Source of the DNA: Apophysomyces variabilis
Lineage: Eukaryota; Mucoromycota; Mucoromycetes; Mucorales; Mucoraceae
Direction: 5' to 3'
Assembly (NCBI GenBank): GCA_002749535.1
Contig: MZZL01000405.1
Location: forward strand, 62,001 to 126,000
Length of the DNA: 64,000 nucleotides
Shown: one piece after another, positions 35,130 through 47,108 of the stretch
How the letters are laid out: each line of letters begins with the position of its first letter
Position numbering within the stretch: position 1 is the stretch's first letter
The notes under the pieces: generated by a model
Database searches by the model: none
The model's input: only the letters and a program-made list of their open reading frames with translations
Told to the model about the DNA's origin: nothing
Made by a program: the position numbers and the translations under genes

Positions 35130-36503
35130 CTATGCAGTGGATGATACAAGGCGTTGAGGATGATGGCGTCTATGATGTGATTTATGTTTGCTTTGTTTTC
35201 GGCGTTGCTGTTTACGCTTCTTCTTTCCCTCTGCCCTTTGTTGCCGCCTTGCATTTTGCCATTCTTCTTGTTTATGCGCATCCAGTAACTCGAGAATATG
35301 TTCAGCGCGTTTGACTAAGGCCTTGCGCTCACTACGGATCTCCTCGTCACCATCCGATTCGATCGTGTCTAACTGTAACATGATTCGCATGACCTTGTCC
35401 TCATAGCCCAAAAACTCGCGGTTATCAGCAGTAGAAGCAGTCAGAAGTAGGGTCCCGGATTCAGCCTTTTGGAAGTCCAGATGGGTATCAAAAACGCCTT
35501 GGTGTTGTTTTTGGATATTCTCTAGCTCGTCTTCAATCTTGCGCAACTTCTCGCATTTAACCGTTTTCTGGGTATCCTCCGGAATAGGAATGGTCTTCAT
35601 GGATATTTCAGGATTAGTGCGTGCTTCAGCTGATTCAGGGACAGATTCCTTTGCCACCAATTCGTTCACCAGGCCCTTCAGATTCAACACATGATCTTGT
35701 ACCAGAGGTTGAGAGTCGTCGTCGCTACTACTGGAACTGGCACCACTAACGTCACTGCTGACGCTATGATCGTCGTCATTCATCTCTTCGCCACTTGAAG
35801 TTTCGGCCATTTCTGCGTCTTGTGCTTCTTCTTCTTGTGGTTCATGTCCCATATAACGCCATAAGTCTTCTTCATCCGTGAATGGTTGAGCTGGGGTTTC
35901 TTTTTCTTCGTCTTCAGGTTCCGGTACAGCTTCTTGTTGACCAAAAATCAGTTTGATTAAGGGCGAAATACGATCCGCATGGAATTCTTGGAAATTGGAA
36001 GGCTTGCTGTTCATGGTTGGCTCAAAGTCAGCCATGTGATGATGATCCCGTTCTTGTGCTTGTTTCTGCAACGCCAAATATTGCTGATGTAACCTGTCAA
36101 CACGCTGCTGTTCAAGGGCCGCTGCTAGTCGCTGACGGTAGTATTCTTCTTCTTGCTCTTTCTGTTGTTGGATGGCTCGTTCGTATTCGCGCTGTCGTTG
36201 GATAGCACGCTCACGTTCTTGTTCGAGATAGGCTTGGTGAAGCAATTCTGCGCGGCGTTGCCGCTCCAGATACTGTTCAATCTGTCGACAGCGTTCACGG
36301 CGATACTGTCCGGTCAGATATCTAAGATTGTCCATGGCATACTGGAGACGAAGCTGTTCTTGTCTGGCCTGCTCCCGCTCACGTCGTTCTTGCTCATGGC
36401 GAAGTAGAACTTGCAATTGAAGGTAGTCGTCCAGGGTCAGGTTACGCTGAATACGCTGAGCAGCAGTAGGATGGACAAATAGAGGCGTGGTGGTGTAATA
36501 CAT
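35130..36503 (-). CDS. BAG-domain Hsp70 co-chaperone
   Basis: BAG domains bind the Hsp70 ATPase domain and promote nucleotide exchange. A single exon encodes 457 aa. Residues about 20-155 are a long Gln/Glu/Arg-rich coiled coil (QERREREQARQEQLR and similar). An acidic Ser-rich region follows (SSGEEMNDDDHSVSSD, then GASSSSSDDDS). The BAG domain is at about 320-425: KLRKIEDELENIQKQHQG, then FLGYEDKVMRIMLQLDTIES and ALVKRAEHILELLDAHKQ. The C-terminus is strongly basic (GKKKRKQQRRKQSKHKSH), perhaps a nuclear-localisation or RNA-contacting tail. No ubiquitin-like domain is seen, unlike BAG1. Two heat-shock-element-like sites lie about 80-110 nt upstream of the ATG. Client and partners are unknown. 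Confidence 0.88.
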   Translation of the reverse strand: MYYTTTPLFVHPTAAQRIQRNLTLDDYLQLQVLLRHEQERREREQARQEQLRLQYAMDNLRYLTGQYRRERCRQIEQYLERQRRAELLHQAYLEQERERAIQRQREYERAIQQQKEQEEEYYRQRLAAALEQQRVDRLHQQYLALQKQAQERDHHHMADFEPTMNSKPSNFQEFHADRISPLIKLIFGQQEAVPEPEDEEKETPAQPFTDEEDLWRYMGHEPQEEEAQDAEMAETSSGEEMNDDDHSVSSDVSGASSSSSDDDSQPLVQDHVLNLKGLVNELVAKESVPESAEARTNPEISMKTIPIPEDTQKTVKCEKLRKIEDELENIQKQHQGVFDTHLDFQKAESGTLLLTASTADNREFLGYEDKVMRIMLQLDTIESDGDEEIRSERKALVKRAEHILELLDAHKQEEWQNARRQQRAEGKKKRKQQRRKQSKHKSHHRRHHPQRLVSSTA

Positions 36504-37530
36504 CGATACTGTGAATAGATAGGGTTTTCAAATTTTTTTTCGGCATTTAGTCTCTTCCGGTTCTTATACTTAATCCGACGGAAGCTTCTCGCAATGTCCG
36601 GAAACTTCCCTGAATAAGAAGTTTACTAAAAATAACTCCGACATGACGTAATTTGCTCATTCTAAGCTGTCTTAGCCAATCGAACGGAGGCGTTGGTAAG
36701 CCTTACTGGAAGCTTCGGCGACTGCGCTGAAGTAATCTCTGGGATTGAGATCGCTGAATACGTAAGCATGAATGACGCGTCAAAAACTACCAAATTATGC
36801 TTGCTCTGGAAACAAGAAAATGCCCTATATGACCGTAACTGTGTATGGATACACATCTGTTGGCAAGACACCAGCGTACATTTTCGCTGCTATGTAATAT
36901 CAAGTCCATATCAGGAAAATATCCTTCCATGATATGTGCTAAGCAAATTGATTATTTTTCCACCTTGGGCATATCAAACTGTTTCTATGCACGAACAAAT
37001 GCGTAGTTTGTGCGATGCGGGAAAGCTAAGAACATATTTTAATGGCAATTTGGGATAACCTTTCTGGATTCATTGTCGTCAATATTGGCTATTTCCCTAG
37101 TTATGTTACCATCGTCTACGGTACTTTAATCAGACTAAGCATTTGCACCGGTTAAATGCGTTTACCAATATTGATGGTGTTTTACACAAACTTTGCAACG
37201 CATTTATTAATATTAAGTATATCACTGCCAGTGAAAGTTCCATTGCTTTTAATTACTTCAAAGTTCGGTTTTCTAGGCATGTTGTCGACCCTTCCTTCTA
37301 AATGCGTACTAATCCGTTGATTGATCCTTCATGTATCATAAGTTGCGTTTGTGTAAACCTTCTTATACGTATGGAGTGTATGTATTGAACAAAAAACTTC
37401 CATGAATAAAAGATATAAATGCAGTAATGTTTTATAGAGCAGCACTCAGTTGGTTTATGTCTTTTCTGTGTTTTGGATTGATTACTTTGTTTCGCTTTCC
37501 GTTCTCTCAAATATGCTCGAACCCTCGAAA
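36504..37530. other. Intergenic, BAG promoter / TRM1 3' side
   Basis: About 1 kb. It contains the heat-shock-element-like sites at 36579-36608, listed separately. The rest is AT-rich with no supported gene. Confidence 0.6.
36579..36608 (-). promoter_or_regulatory. Heat-shock-element-like sites upstream of BAG gene
   Basis: Two inverted GAAnnTTC pairs, GAAGCTTC and GAAACTTC, lie within 30 nt, roughly 80-105 nt before the minus-strand ATG at 36503. HSF1 binds arrays of nGAAn units, and co-chaperone genes are common HSF targets. Two pairs rather than three contiguous units make this a candidate only. Confidence 0.5.
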
Positions 37531-39719
37531 TTATTGGTCTTCAGTCTGTTTCCTTTTCTTTCCAGCACGTGCCTTGGGACCCCAGTTAGGTGCAGGATTA
37601 ACTTGGAAGCGCACAAGACTAATTGATCGAGACTTGGGGCATGCATCAGGATGCTGTGTAAAGTCGACCTCGATACTATATTACCAAATTGGATTAACAC
37701 AACAGATACAGAGACTAAGAAGAAAATAAGGGATATACCTTGGTTCTTTGCTCAAGATCGCTCTTGCGGGTGAATTCGCTGCGATATTATTCATAACAAC
37801 AGGATGTTTCTTCGTCTATCTCATCCAGTTAGTTTAAGGATCCTCTTCAGCTCCACAGCAAAAAACAATACCCAAGCTCTAAGCACATCCCATACAATGC
37901 CTGCAGGTGCGCTGGTTTTCACCGTTTGCGGACCGCAATGAGACACGGAAACTTTGTAACCTGCATTGAGAATACCAGAGCTAGAGTAGAAACGTCAGAT
38001 GCCAATGCTTGGAAGAAAGTCCTATATGGATATCTTACAACAAATCGACCATGGGGATACTGTTACAGTGCAGAGTACCACACAGTCTTCCAAGGGTCCA
38101 ATACAAAGGTTCATCCAACTCCTCGCTAATCACGGTCAGCATACCCTTCATACGCTGATGCGTGCCATAATTAGTCTCGTTTTTCTCGACATGATCCAAC
38201 ATTTTGGTCACAAAGTTTTTGTCATGCAATGCACTTCCCCATGCAGGTCCACCAATCTATGGAGAAAAAAAGGCCAGATAACGGAGTTAGAAATAGGAAA
38301 TGACAGGATAAGGAATGATCACATCCGAGAGCACTTACATGATGCGTACTACCGCAATGGCTGCAATTTTCACCTACGACGGGACCGGTCGATGGGGTAT
38401 GTTTGTCCTGACCATTGTCTTTCTTTTGTATTTTACCCAATGGCTGAACTGCATAAGCATGACACCCAGTACATTCATACATGACAGCCGTTTTACTACA
38501 TAATGCGTCAGATCTTTACTGTCTCCCATCATGCTTGTTAACATTCTACCTCGCTGCCTTTTTGACTTCCGCTGGCGAAGTGAACACACGGACAAAAACG
38601 CGCAGATAAAAATCAATACTGCATGAAACCAAGGGTACAATGTAACGTCGATACCGTCCTGCGGAGTTTTGCAGCATTTGCAAAACCAGACGCAAGGCCA
38701 TTTCATGAGGGAACATGCCCTTGAGAGGCATACCACCATACTTGCCAAAACTTTGTACGCGTTCATATCAAGTCAACATGAATAAATTATACAAATACAA
38801 GTTTAGATTCAATTCTTACCATGTCTCAGGATGCATGGATCCAGTCAGAATAGCAAGGTCAGTACATGTCACGCACAAGAGACCACCTTCGGATACTGCT
38901 TGTACAGCGCCATCGACAAACGGAGCAGCCGTACCGTAAGGATCAAGGTCAACAACATCATATTTCTGAGAATTGCCAATGGCCTTGTACATGACCTGCC
39001 TATAGAACAAACGAAGAATGGAAATCAGAATGACTTCCCGCTTTGACCCGTGCTCGTTTTTTCTTTCTTTTCTTACATAGCATCACCTCGATTGGGCAGG
39101 ACAAGATCTTCGGTCAACCCGTTATGTTTGACGTTGCGTTTGATCGATTCCACTGCGTCGGCTTCAATATCATTGGCTATCACTTGCTTCAGATAAGGAA
39201 TTTCCTTTGCATAACGGATCGATCTCAATCCAGTCGCCGACAAAGCCTCCAAAATAGTGAAGTTTTCGGTGTTAATGTGTTGGGACAAATTCTGATGAAC
39301 GACGAGTATAAAGCATAAGTCAATGCTTTAAGGAAGCTTAAAACCATCCTACCTTTTCTGTAGCCTTTTTTCCATCATCACCTAGGTTAATCGTTTTCTT
39401 TTTAGTGGATAAAGCTAGCAGTTGATCGCGTCTGCACGTGCATTTCTTTTCCTTTTAACTCACCATGCGCTTTTTTCACTTTCTTTTCAATTCTATCTCT
39501 TTTCTCTTGAAGGAAAATTTCGCTCCACGTGCGAATAGCAGCAATGGACATGTCGCGGTTGAACTCCTGCACGGGGTTGTAAAACACCTCGTTGCCTTTT
39601 GGGAAAAGTATCGTTGCTTTTCCTTCGGTAACTGGATTATAAAGGGAAAGGTCGATCTCGGTCGAAGAAGAAGATGCCGGAGCATTCGAGTCCGTTGCGT
39701 TGGTTACGGAGGTGGTCAT
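37531..39719 (-). CDS. TRM1: tRNA (guanine26-N2)-dimethyltransferase TRM1
   Basis: SAM-dependent enzyme that makes m2,2G at position 26 of tRNAs in nucleus and mitochondria. Ten exons (39719-39464, 39414-39353, 39291-39077, 38999-38820, 38750-38550, 38495-38339, 38256-38039, 37980-37872, 37815-37739, 37675-37531) join in phase to 539 aa. Landmarks: [40 protein letters not shown] (SAM-binding), [36 protein letters not shown], a Cys pair region CTGCHAYA with CSHCGSTHH (zinc-binding), [25 protein letters not shown] and a basic end [13 protein letters not shown]. An in-frame upstream ATG at 39791 adds [20 protein letters not shown], a plausible mitochondrial presequence. Yeast TRM1 uses two starts in the same way. 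Confidence 0.96.
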
Positions 39720-40734
39720 GGTGCAGCGACGAAAAAAGAAATACTGAATGGACTTTGAACGATGCAAGCTGATCGCCCTCAACATACACAACGACTTTTT
39801 CTTTGTTTCTTTTGTTTGAAATTTTTTGTGCTGACAAGCGCAGATTGAATTTTGATTGGTTGATCAAGACATTCAGCAATGAAAAAAAGTAAGAAATCTT
39901 AGACACGACTCTTTACTCTTACAAGCATGCTCATATCAAGCGAGCTTTGTTTATAGTCTAAGTTACAGATTTCTTGCAACACAAATGGTAATTAACTATA
40001 TCCTCAATAAACAAGCTGCTGAGAGCAATTGGTTCATCGTCATCAAACCATGACAGATTGAGAGCACTTGTTGCAACAGGCAAAGAGGAAATAACGAACG
40101 ATAAAAATAGTACAATAGTTTTTAAAGAAATAATCACGCAACATCTTAACTGTAATTCCCAAAGGGAACGGAGACCAGTACATGTTTTGGCTAGCTCGTA
40201 CTTTGTATGCAGCGTGCGTCTCGAGTATTCCGACTTTGCACATGAGTTGGTCTTAGCGTCCGGTGGCGACACTCGTGCAACAAAAGCTCAGAAAGGGAAA
40301 TTATGAGCCCAACAAACAAATGAGGGGAATTGATCTGGTTGCACTGGTAGTATTCCGTTACATGTCGCGGAACACAGCGGTAAACCATAATCCCATGCCT
40401 CAATTGATAAGAAAAATCTAAAATTCCGTAATATCCTAGATGACTGATCCAGTTCTTGGCAAAAACGCACAAAAAAGGCCTAATAACTTTGTGTTCCCTT
40501 ATATTAAACAAATCAACTCCATTCACCTGAAATCTCACACAGACATTTCACTTGGTAACACACAGTAATTATATTATGATCATGTCAATGGCTCAAAGGA
40601 TAATATTAAAAATGATGAGATGATGGTATAGAACGTGAAGAGGATGCAAAAAAAAAAAACAAAAAAGAAAATAGAAAAAGGAAGTACAACGAATAAAGTT
40701 AGATAATAAAAGAAAACTATGTCAGTAAGCTAAC
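39720..40734. other. Intergenic, TRM1 promoter / WD40 gene 3' side
   Basis: The first 72 nt may code for the longer TRM1 form. The minus-strand open frame at 40191-40538 (115 codons) has no motif I recognise; it could be chance or a gene relic. An A-rich stretch near 40648-40680 would be T-rich 3' UTR of the WD40 gene. Nothing else is supported. Confidence 0.5.
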
Positions 40735-43700
40735 TCAGGCCTTCATTTTGCTTTCCACCATGGCTACTAACAATGTAGAATACTTTTCGAGTAAGTTCAA
40801 TGTGGAAGGGTTTTCTGTCCAATCATTATTAGAAGACCCTATGGCTCCATTTGTTACTGTTGCTGTTGTTGTTGTTGCCGTTGTCGACTTTGTAGGATCC
40901 AATACTTGAGTTAATCTCTCGGAAAGTTCTCTCAATCGACTTTCGACTGTTTCACGGAATTCAGTATGTTTGGCTGAGGGTATAGAAGCATATGCGGTGA
41001 ATACCGACTCTAGCAATATTTTGGCGCCATCAAGATCCGAAAGGACACTGTCAGTATCAAAATCTTCGGCGGCGTCAGTTGTTATTTCTGGTTCAGATGG
41101 CGGGGTGCTTGTACTTGATTTAGAGTCGTCAAGGACATCTACGCCTTTCTCCTCCTCCTCTTCTTCGTCTTCTTCATCCTCCTCAGCTGCGGAAATTGCT
41201 TGATGCGTCGACTTTGCCTCCCCCTCTTTCTGTTGTTCCTCCTCATTGGTTTGTTTCCATGGCTCAATTGGAGTTCTTTCTTTTTCCAGTGCAGGCGCCG
41301 TGTCTTTGGTCTTAGGTGATGTAGGGAGAGGTGGGACTGGAGGTACATCTTTGCCATATTGTTCAGTGAAACTATCCAGCACACTCTGCAACGACTCTTT
41401 ATAGGGTCCGGCTTTTTGCCCTCCTAAAGCTGACAGAAACCGCGCAGTAAAACTCTGTCTTTTTCGTGCTTTCTCAAGTTTCTTTTGAAGCTCTAGTAAA
41501 GCAGGAGTTCCTCTTAACGCATCTAGATCGTTCTTCGATTCCTGAGAAAGCTCACTCAATCCATGATCATTCGCATGCGCTTTTTGGATCTCGAGAGCAA
41601 GTCGGTCCAGGTTAAGACTCCTCCTACTCGCGACTGAAGTGGTTCTACTTAACGATGTTCCCAATCTCGGAGGTTCTCTCGACGTGATGGCATTGATAAT
41701 AGCCTCATCTGTGTTATCTTCACTAGAGCCTTCTTCTTCCTCCATAGATAACCCTGATGGAAGCGTTTGAAGCGTTTCATTGTCAGACACCGGTGTTTTT
41801 CTTCCATCCTCCCCAGAGCTGCAATCATTTTTGTTTGAGTTATCCATTTCGTCTTGAATATTGTGAGTAGACACTTCAAAGGCCTTCACTAGCTCATCCG
41901 GTTCCGCCGATGGAGTAATAAAGATAATCTCCTCTTCTTCTTCTTCTTCATCGTCGTCCTCCTCGTCCTCATCTTCCTCATCTTCTTCGTCATCATCGTG
42001 TTCGCTATCTCCATCGTTTCCATCCACAACTTCGGGAGCACCTGTTACTGATTGATCACCTTCACAATCGTCGTTCGTGTCACACTGATCTTCGGCACCA
42101 TAGCTCTGTATTGGGCTTGTAACACGTGGCGTTGGCGTTATTGGTGGCGCTGGCGGTGCCTCCACTGGCTTCTTCACTATTTTTTGTCGCTCCGCTGCGT
42201 TTGAAGGAGATGACCTGCCTGGCGGCACTGTATCTGAACCGGAGTCGCTAGCCCTCCTCATAGCCAGGTTACCATTACTACGTTTGCGAGTAATGGTATC
42301 ATGACTTCGCGCTCGGAAACGTAAGCCATCCTTTGAGGCCGGACTACTCCCAATTTGAGAAGGCACGGCTTGATCTTTCTTGTTTAAAGCTTCCCGAGAC
42401 ATTTGTTGTCTTAAAACAGGATTCATCCGGGAAGGTGGCACTTGACGATAGCTTCCGTACCCGGGATATGTCCTCATACCGTCTCCAAGACGATTTATGG
42501 GATGATAGTGCGATACTTGACTTATTGTGCGTTCGCGGCCACCCGATGTGGGGATACCGTTATACAGTCGCTCCAGTTTTCCACTCACTTTTTCAGGCGT
42601 TTTCCTACCATTACTGGTGTTGCTATTCGTTACAATATTTGCGCCCTTGGTCATTTTCTCAGCAGATGAGTGCCTTCCCGAGGCTGCCTCAACATTGCTC
42701 GCTACATTAGGCGATACATCCGGTCGCTGACCCATCGCCATATTGTTTGCCATTGCGTTTGTGTCTATCCGATTCCTTCTGTTCGCCATCTTTTTATAAA
42801 TCTCTTCATATTTTTGCTCTGCAGGAGAGACTGTGGAAAACGTCTTGCGCTCCCCCTGTCTAACCATCTGTGATAAGCTCGGAGTTGGTCGAACCATTGT
42901 GGCGGTTGATACGCGCCGTAGACGCAGTTTTCCTGCTCCACCAAACAAAAGAGCACGTTTGTCGTCGGGTAAGTCATCAAGACTACCACCAAGAGGTTTT
43001 AGTGAAAGCGCATTGGGTGAAATACCCTGCTTCAACTTGGCATCACGGTCAATAGCACGCGCTTTCATTTTCGAGATAAGTTCCTCAGATATCTTCCAAA
43101 CAAAGATTGTCCCGTCCGAGCATGTGCTGACGACACGTAGTGTATCTGTTGAAGTGCGAATAAATTTCACGGAGGTGATCAATTCCGAATGCGCGCAAAG
43201 CCGTTCGATACATTGACTATTTGTTAAATCAAACAAACGGAGACATCGATCCGAACCACTGGTAATCGCATATGTTCCGGAAAATGGATCCAAATCAATG
43301 TTAATGAGACTTCCACCAGAATTTTCTGCAGAAGCACCGCTGGTAATTTCTTCCGCAGTTTCTGGCTTGCATATCCGTAATGGTTTGCCGGATTCTATGC
43401 TGAATACGTACAAACGGCGTTCGCCCGTAACAGTAGCCACGTAGCGACTGTTCACATCCATGGACATGTCAAACACAGTACTTCGCCCAGAATAGTTATG
43501 GTAAGTCAAATAGAGCGGACCATTTGCTTGTGAGGCATCGGCTACTCGATGACGAAATATGACACCTTTGTCCGCACCACAACTGACAAGATTTTGTGCG
43601 TCTGTGGTAAACTTGACAGCAGTGATAGAGGATGAGTGATCGTCAAGGCTTTGTACTAACTGAAAGTTACGGTCTACATCGAAAACATGTAGTAGTCGGT

Positions 43701-46332
43701 CACGACTTGCTGTCGCAATCAAACGGGGTATATCTGAAAATACGATTAAAAACACTGCGCCCATTGCGTTGTATTATCGCTCTCTTACTATTGTCATTAT
43801 CAGGATTTGTGAAATCGATAGATAGGATTTCCGAATCGTGCGCCTCTTGATATGTGATTTGCTCCCATGTTTCCGTGTCATGCACGCGCAGATTACCATT
43901 CCGGTCACCCGTGGCCATCAGCTTTCCATCAATGCTCATCTTAAACGACCGGATACCAAAATCAGGTAACTCATCTTCTGCGATTTCCACATCTCTTCCG
44001 AGTTTAGCAAACTCCGCAGCATTTGGGTCGATGTAGATCATTTTTACCAAATCGCGCGAGTAGATATTTCTTCTGCTGGATGCTGCAAAGCTGGTAGTGC
44101 TGCTACTAGGGGAAATCGGACCCGTATAAGGCGAAGTTGCCGTTATGCGTGGAACAGCTGAGTTCGATTGCTGAGGAGACAATGGCGAAGCAGATGATGT
44201 AGATGTCGATGAAGCGGGAATATTATTGAGATGATTTAAATTCCAGATACGCACGGTCCCGTCTGCAGAAAATGTCGCGAACGAATTGGGCGGGACTGAA
44301 CTCGGTGCTTGTGTGCTATCCTCAATAGACGGGCATGGCTGGATATTGCATCGTCGTTATTCAATCCGAATCATACTATCTATTCGACCTTACCTCTACG
44401 CCCCACACACAATCACTATGAGCGACAAAGCTTCGGTATTTTCCAATCATTTTTAGATCTCGGATATCCCATACAAACAAACTACGGTCAGCGTATACAG
44501 CGGTGAGCTTTCCCGAGTTTTCATCATATGCGACGGCAATAGCATCAGGGTAGCAAGCAGTTTCACCCGAGTTTCTCAACATATCAGGCGTCGTAATGGA
44601 GCTTAAATCTGTACCGAGCGGATGTGGTGTCGGAATCATCCCGCAATATTTCAACGTCACTGGTTCAAAAAGTCTATGCCACGCTTTTTCTGAGTTTCAT
44701 TTGCCTCGTACCAAAGTTAGCACAAACCTTATCACACCTCCAGCACAGGCACAGACAACATATGTAGGAGAAACAAAGATGGAATAAGCATATTTCACCT
44801 AGATAGTCAAAAATCATAGATATCCCCGGTTAGCTATACGTCTATTATTTGAGCCTTATTTCAGACAAAAGGAAAAGTACCTGAAGGTCGACCCATTTGT
44901 CGATCACTCTGCCTTCTTTAAAAAGGCATAGAATGCCACTGTCGGTAATAAAATAAGTATGCTCCGATTTGCCTTGATTACATGCTACGTCCACAAAATT
45001 ACTGTCACGCAAGGCACCGAGGATCCCTGAACGTCCGTCAAGCACTTGTGTCTCTCTTGAAGCCAAATTCCCCTGACGTAAAGCAGAATGTGTCAATGTT
45101 ACAGATCAAAGCAAATGTCAATGGAAAAAACAGCAAAAGCTTACTCGTTTTGGAAGGCGTCCCCGCGCATCGAGGTACCAGTACTTGACATGGCGCAACC
45201 CAGCTGTGACAAAATAGGATCCGTCTTTTGCGAAAGCGAGCGCATTTACCTTGCTGGTCACTTTATTTCCCGCCAACTTTATTCCTTTACGCCAGTTCCA
45301 AACATAGAGGTACCCGTCATGCTTTGATGAAACAATAGTAAAATCAGTACAACTTTCCTGAAAACCAACTTTTGCTGTTACACTACCTGAAACCCGATAG
45401 ACACTAAATAACGCATGTTTGGGGAAAATGCCAAGGATAATACACCAAACTTGTGTCCTCGGCATTCGTGCATCAACACACGCTCTTTTACATTCCATAA
45501 CAAGATACGTGGTTGATGGCCCATCTATAATCGAATATGTATAGATATGTAAATTTGTTCTATATTTTGCTCATTTCTAGTTCCAAAGAGAAGGTTTCGG
45601 AGAGAGTACAAGGGATAGAGGGATGAGGAAAACAAGGGGAGAGGGGTGTATGTGTTATAAATTACCTCTCCGGCCGCCAGATAGTTTCCGTCAGGTGAAA
45701 ATGCCAAACAACTAATGGGCTTCGCTCGAGTACTTGCCGGGATATTCTTTTTGTCATCAGTTTCCCGCTGACCTTGTACAGAGGCTGAGATCAGATCAGG
45801 TTGGCCTGACCCAAGTGGTGAGAGTAATGCATTTGTCGTGGAGGATATTTTCGTGGTTGTATTTCCCATTGCTGTCTGATTTGCAGAGGCCGTCGTACCG
45901 AGTGAGGATACAGGAGGATAGAGGAATCCAACCTGTCTGTTTCGTTTATGATTGTAGAGTACGACGACTGCACCTGCAGCATAAGCAATTAAGTCCTGTG
46001 ATTCTGACGTGGCCAGGATATTGGAAGACGCCGTAGTGAGGCCAATAATACGTTCCAAGTTTAACTAAGATAGATAATTCTGTCAGACTATGAGAAGGCC
46101 CTTTTTTTTCCCTTTCTATTGTTTTTTTTTTCAAACAGGGTACATTTTGTTTGGGTCGTGAAAACTCTTTCCGCTTTCTCCGCAGTCCAGGGACGACATT
46201 AGCAGCTCCATGAGCTACTGACGGAGAAGCATTATGAGCGGATACAAATGCTAATTGGTGTGATGAAATCGTAGTGGATTGTGAAGGTGGAGGAGCCACG
46301 TTTCCTGAGTTCACAGGGAAATGTTCCTCCAT
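40735..46332 (-). CDS. MABP1/WDR62-like WD40 scaffold protein
   Basis: Large WD40 protein resembling MAPKBP1/WDR62, JNK-pathway and spindle-pole scaffolds in animals; the fungal role is unknown. Nine exons (46332-46144, 46064-45666, 45524-45387, 45321-45145, 45072-44881, 44798-44728, 44673-44394, 44338-43789, 43733-40735) join in phase to 1664 aa. The N-terminus carries [15 protein letters not shown], then many WD repeats such as [46 protein letters not shown] spliced to [10 protein letters not shown], and [16 protein letters not shown]. The order (two propellers, [13 protein letters not shown] junction) is the MABP1/WDR62 arrangement. The last about 700 residues are low-complexity: Ser/Pro-rich, one long Glu/Asp run (about 41930-42000) and a short C-terminal helix pair ([18 protein letters not shown]). 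The final exon is 3 kb. Confidence 0.88.
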
Positions 46333-46644
46333 CGTGAAATGGGCTCTAGAATGTCGAGTTGCCAAAAAGTCGACAAAAGGAAGATTACTGAGAAGTTCCG
46401 CACGCACTGGGTTTTTGTTGAGTAGAGCTTGGCGCTAGTTAAAATTTTGTGTTTCCACATCACGCTTGAAATGAATTTGCATTGAAAACAAGCCTGCAAG
46501 ATAACCAAGTCTTGCTTCACTGTAACAATATATAAACAACATTATTTGTCTCTAACAACAAGTACGGACCTGTTTTCAAATGTTTTGATCATTCCATCCC
46601 TCCTTCTACTCTGTATATGAACTGCATTCTGCAGTCAACAGCGA
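46333..46644. other. Short intergenic, WD40 gene promoter
   Basis: About 310 nt between two minus-strand genes. I see no distinct motif. Confidence 0.5.
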
Positions 46645-47108
46645 CTAACAACATCTGTAGGTTGTTTCTATTGGCCACCATTCCAGTTCAAACTTTAACT
46701 CAAACCGTGCGGTGCCTTGTTCGTTTGATGGAATTGAAAGTCCGACGTAACTTGCAGGAACGGCGACGCACCTTAGGAACGGCAGCGATGCTTTGATCTG
46801 ACTGCTACTTGGGTCATCTAAAGAAACGATGCAGAAAATCAAGCAGTTTGACACTTACTTGTATATTGCTACGTTGCCCATGGTTTGTACCCTATACTGT
46901 TTTCCACGTCAAAAAATAGGCTGTCTTTAGCCAGCTTCCCGGTTTCCGATGAAGAAAGTGTTACTCTAACTATAACTCTGAGGAGCGAATGAAGATTACT
47001 TTTCTCAGTTTAGTACATTTATGCATGACAGAGCATGATTCACACGAGGATGAAAAACCTAAGTTTCTGGATTTTTTTTTCACTAGCAGTAGGTCCTTAC
47101 CGGTTCAT
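46645..47108 (-). CDS. Unassigned 86-aa protein, three exons
   Basis: I do not recognise this gene. Three pieces join in phase: 47108-47101 (ATGAACCG then GTAAGG donor), 46977-46898 and 46817-46645, giving 86 aa. It starts MNRVIVRVTLSSSETGKLAK, continues SLFFDVEN and SQIKASLPFLRCVAVPASYV, and ends RFELKFELEWWPIETTYRCC. The pattern of alternating hydrophobic residues suggests a beta-sandwich. There is no signal peptide or membrane segment. The last exon has strong protein-like composition and a clean TTTCTTTAG acceptor. The 8-nt first exon is the weakest part, although a stop lies just upstream in frame. It could instead be the 3' end of a longer gene whose 5' exons I missed. Confidence 0.45.

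Noticed and set aside
40191..40538. 115-codon minus-strand open frame
   Set aside because: No motif, neighbouring stops and no splice continuation. Kept only as a remark in the intergenic entry.
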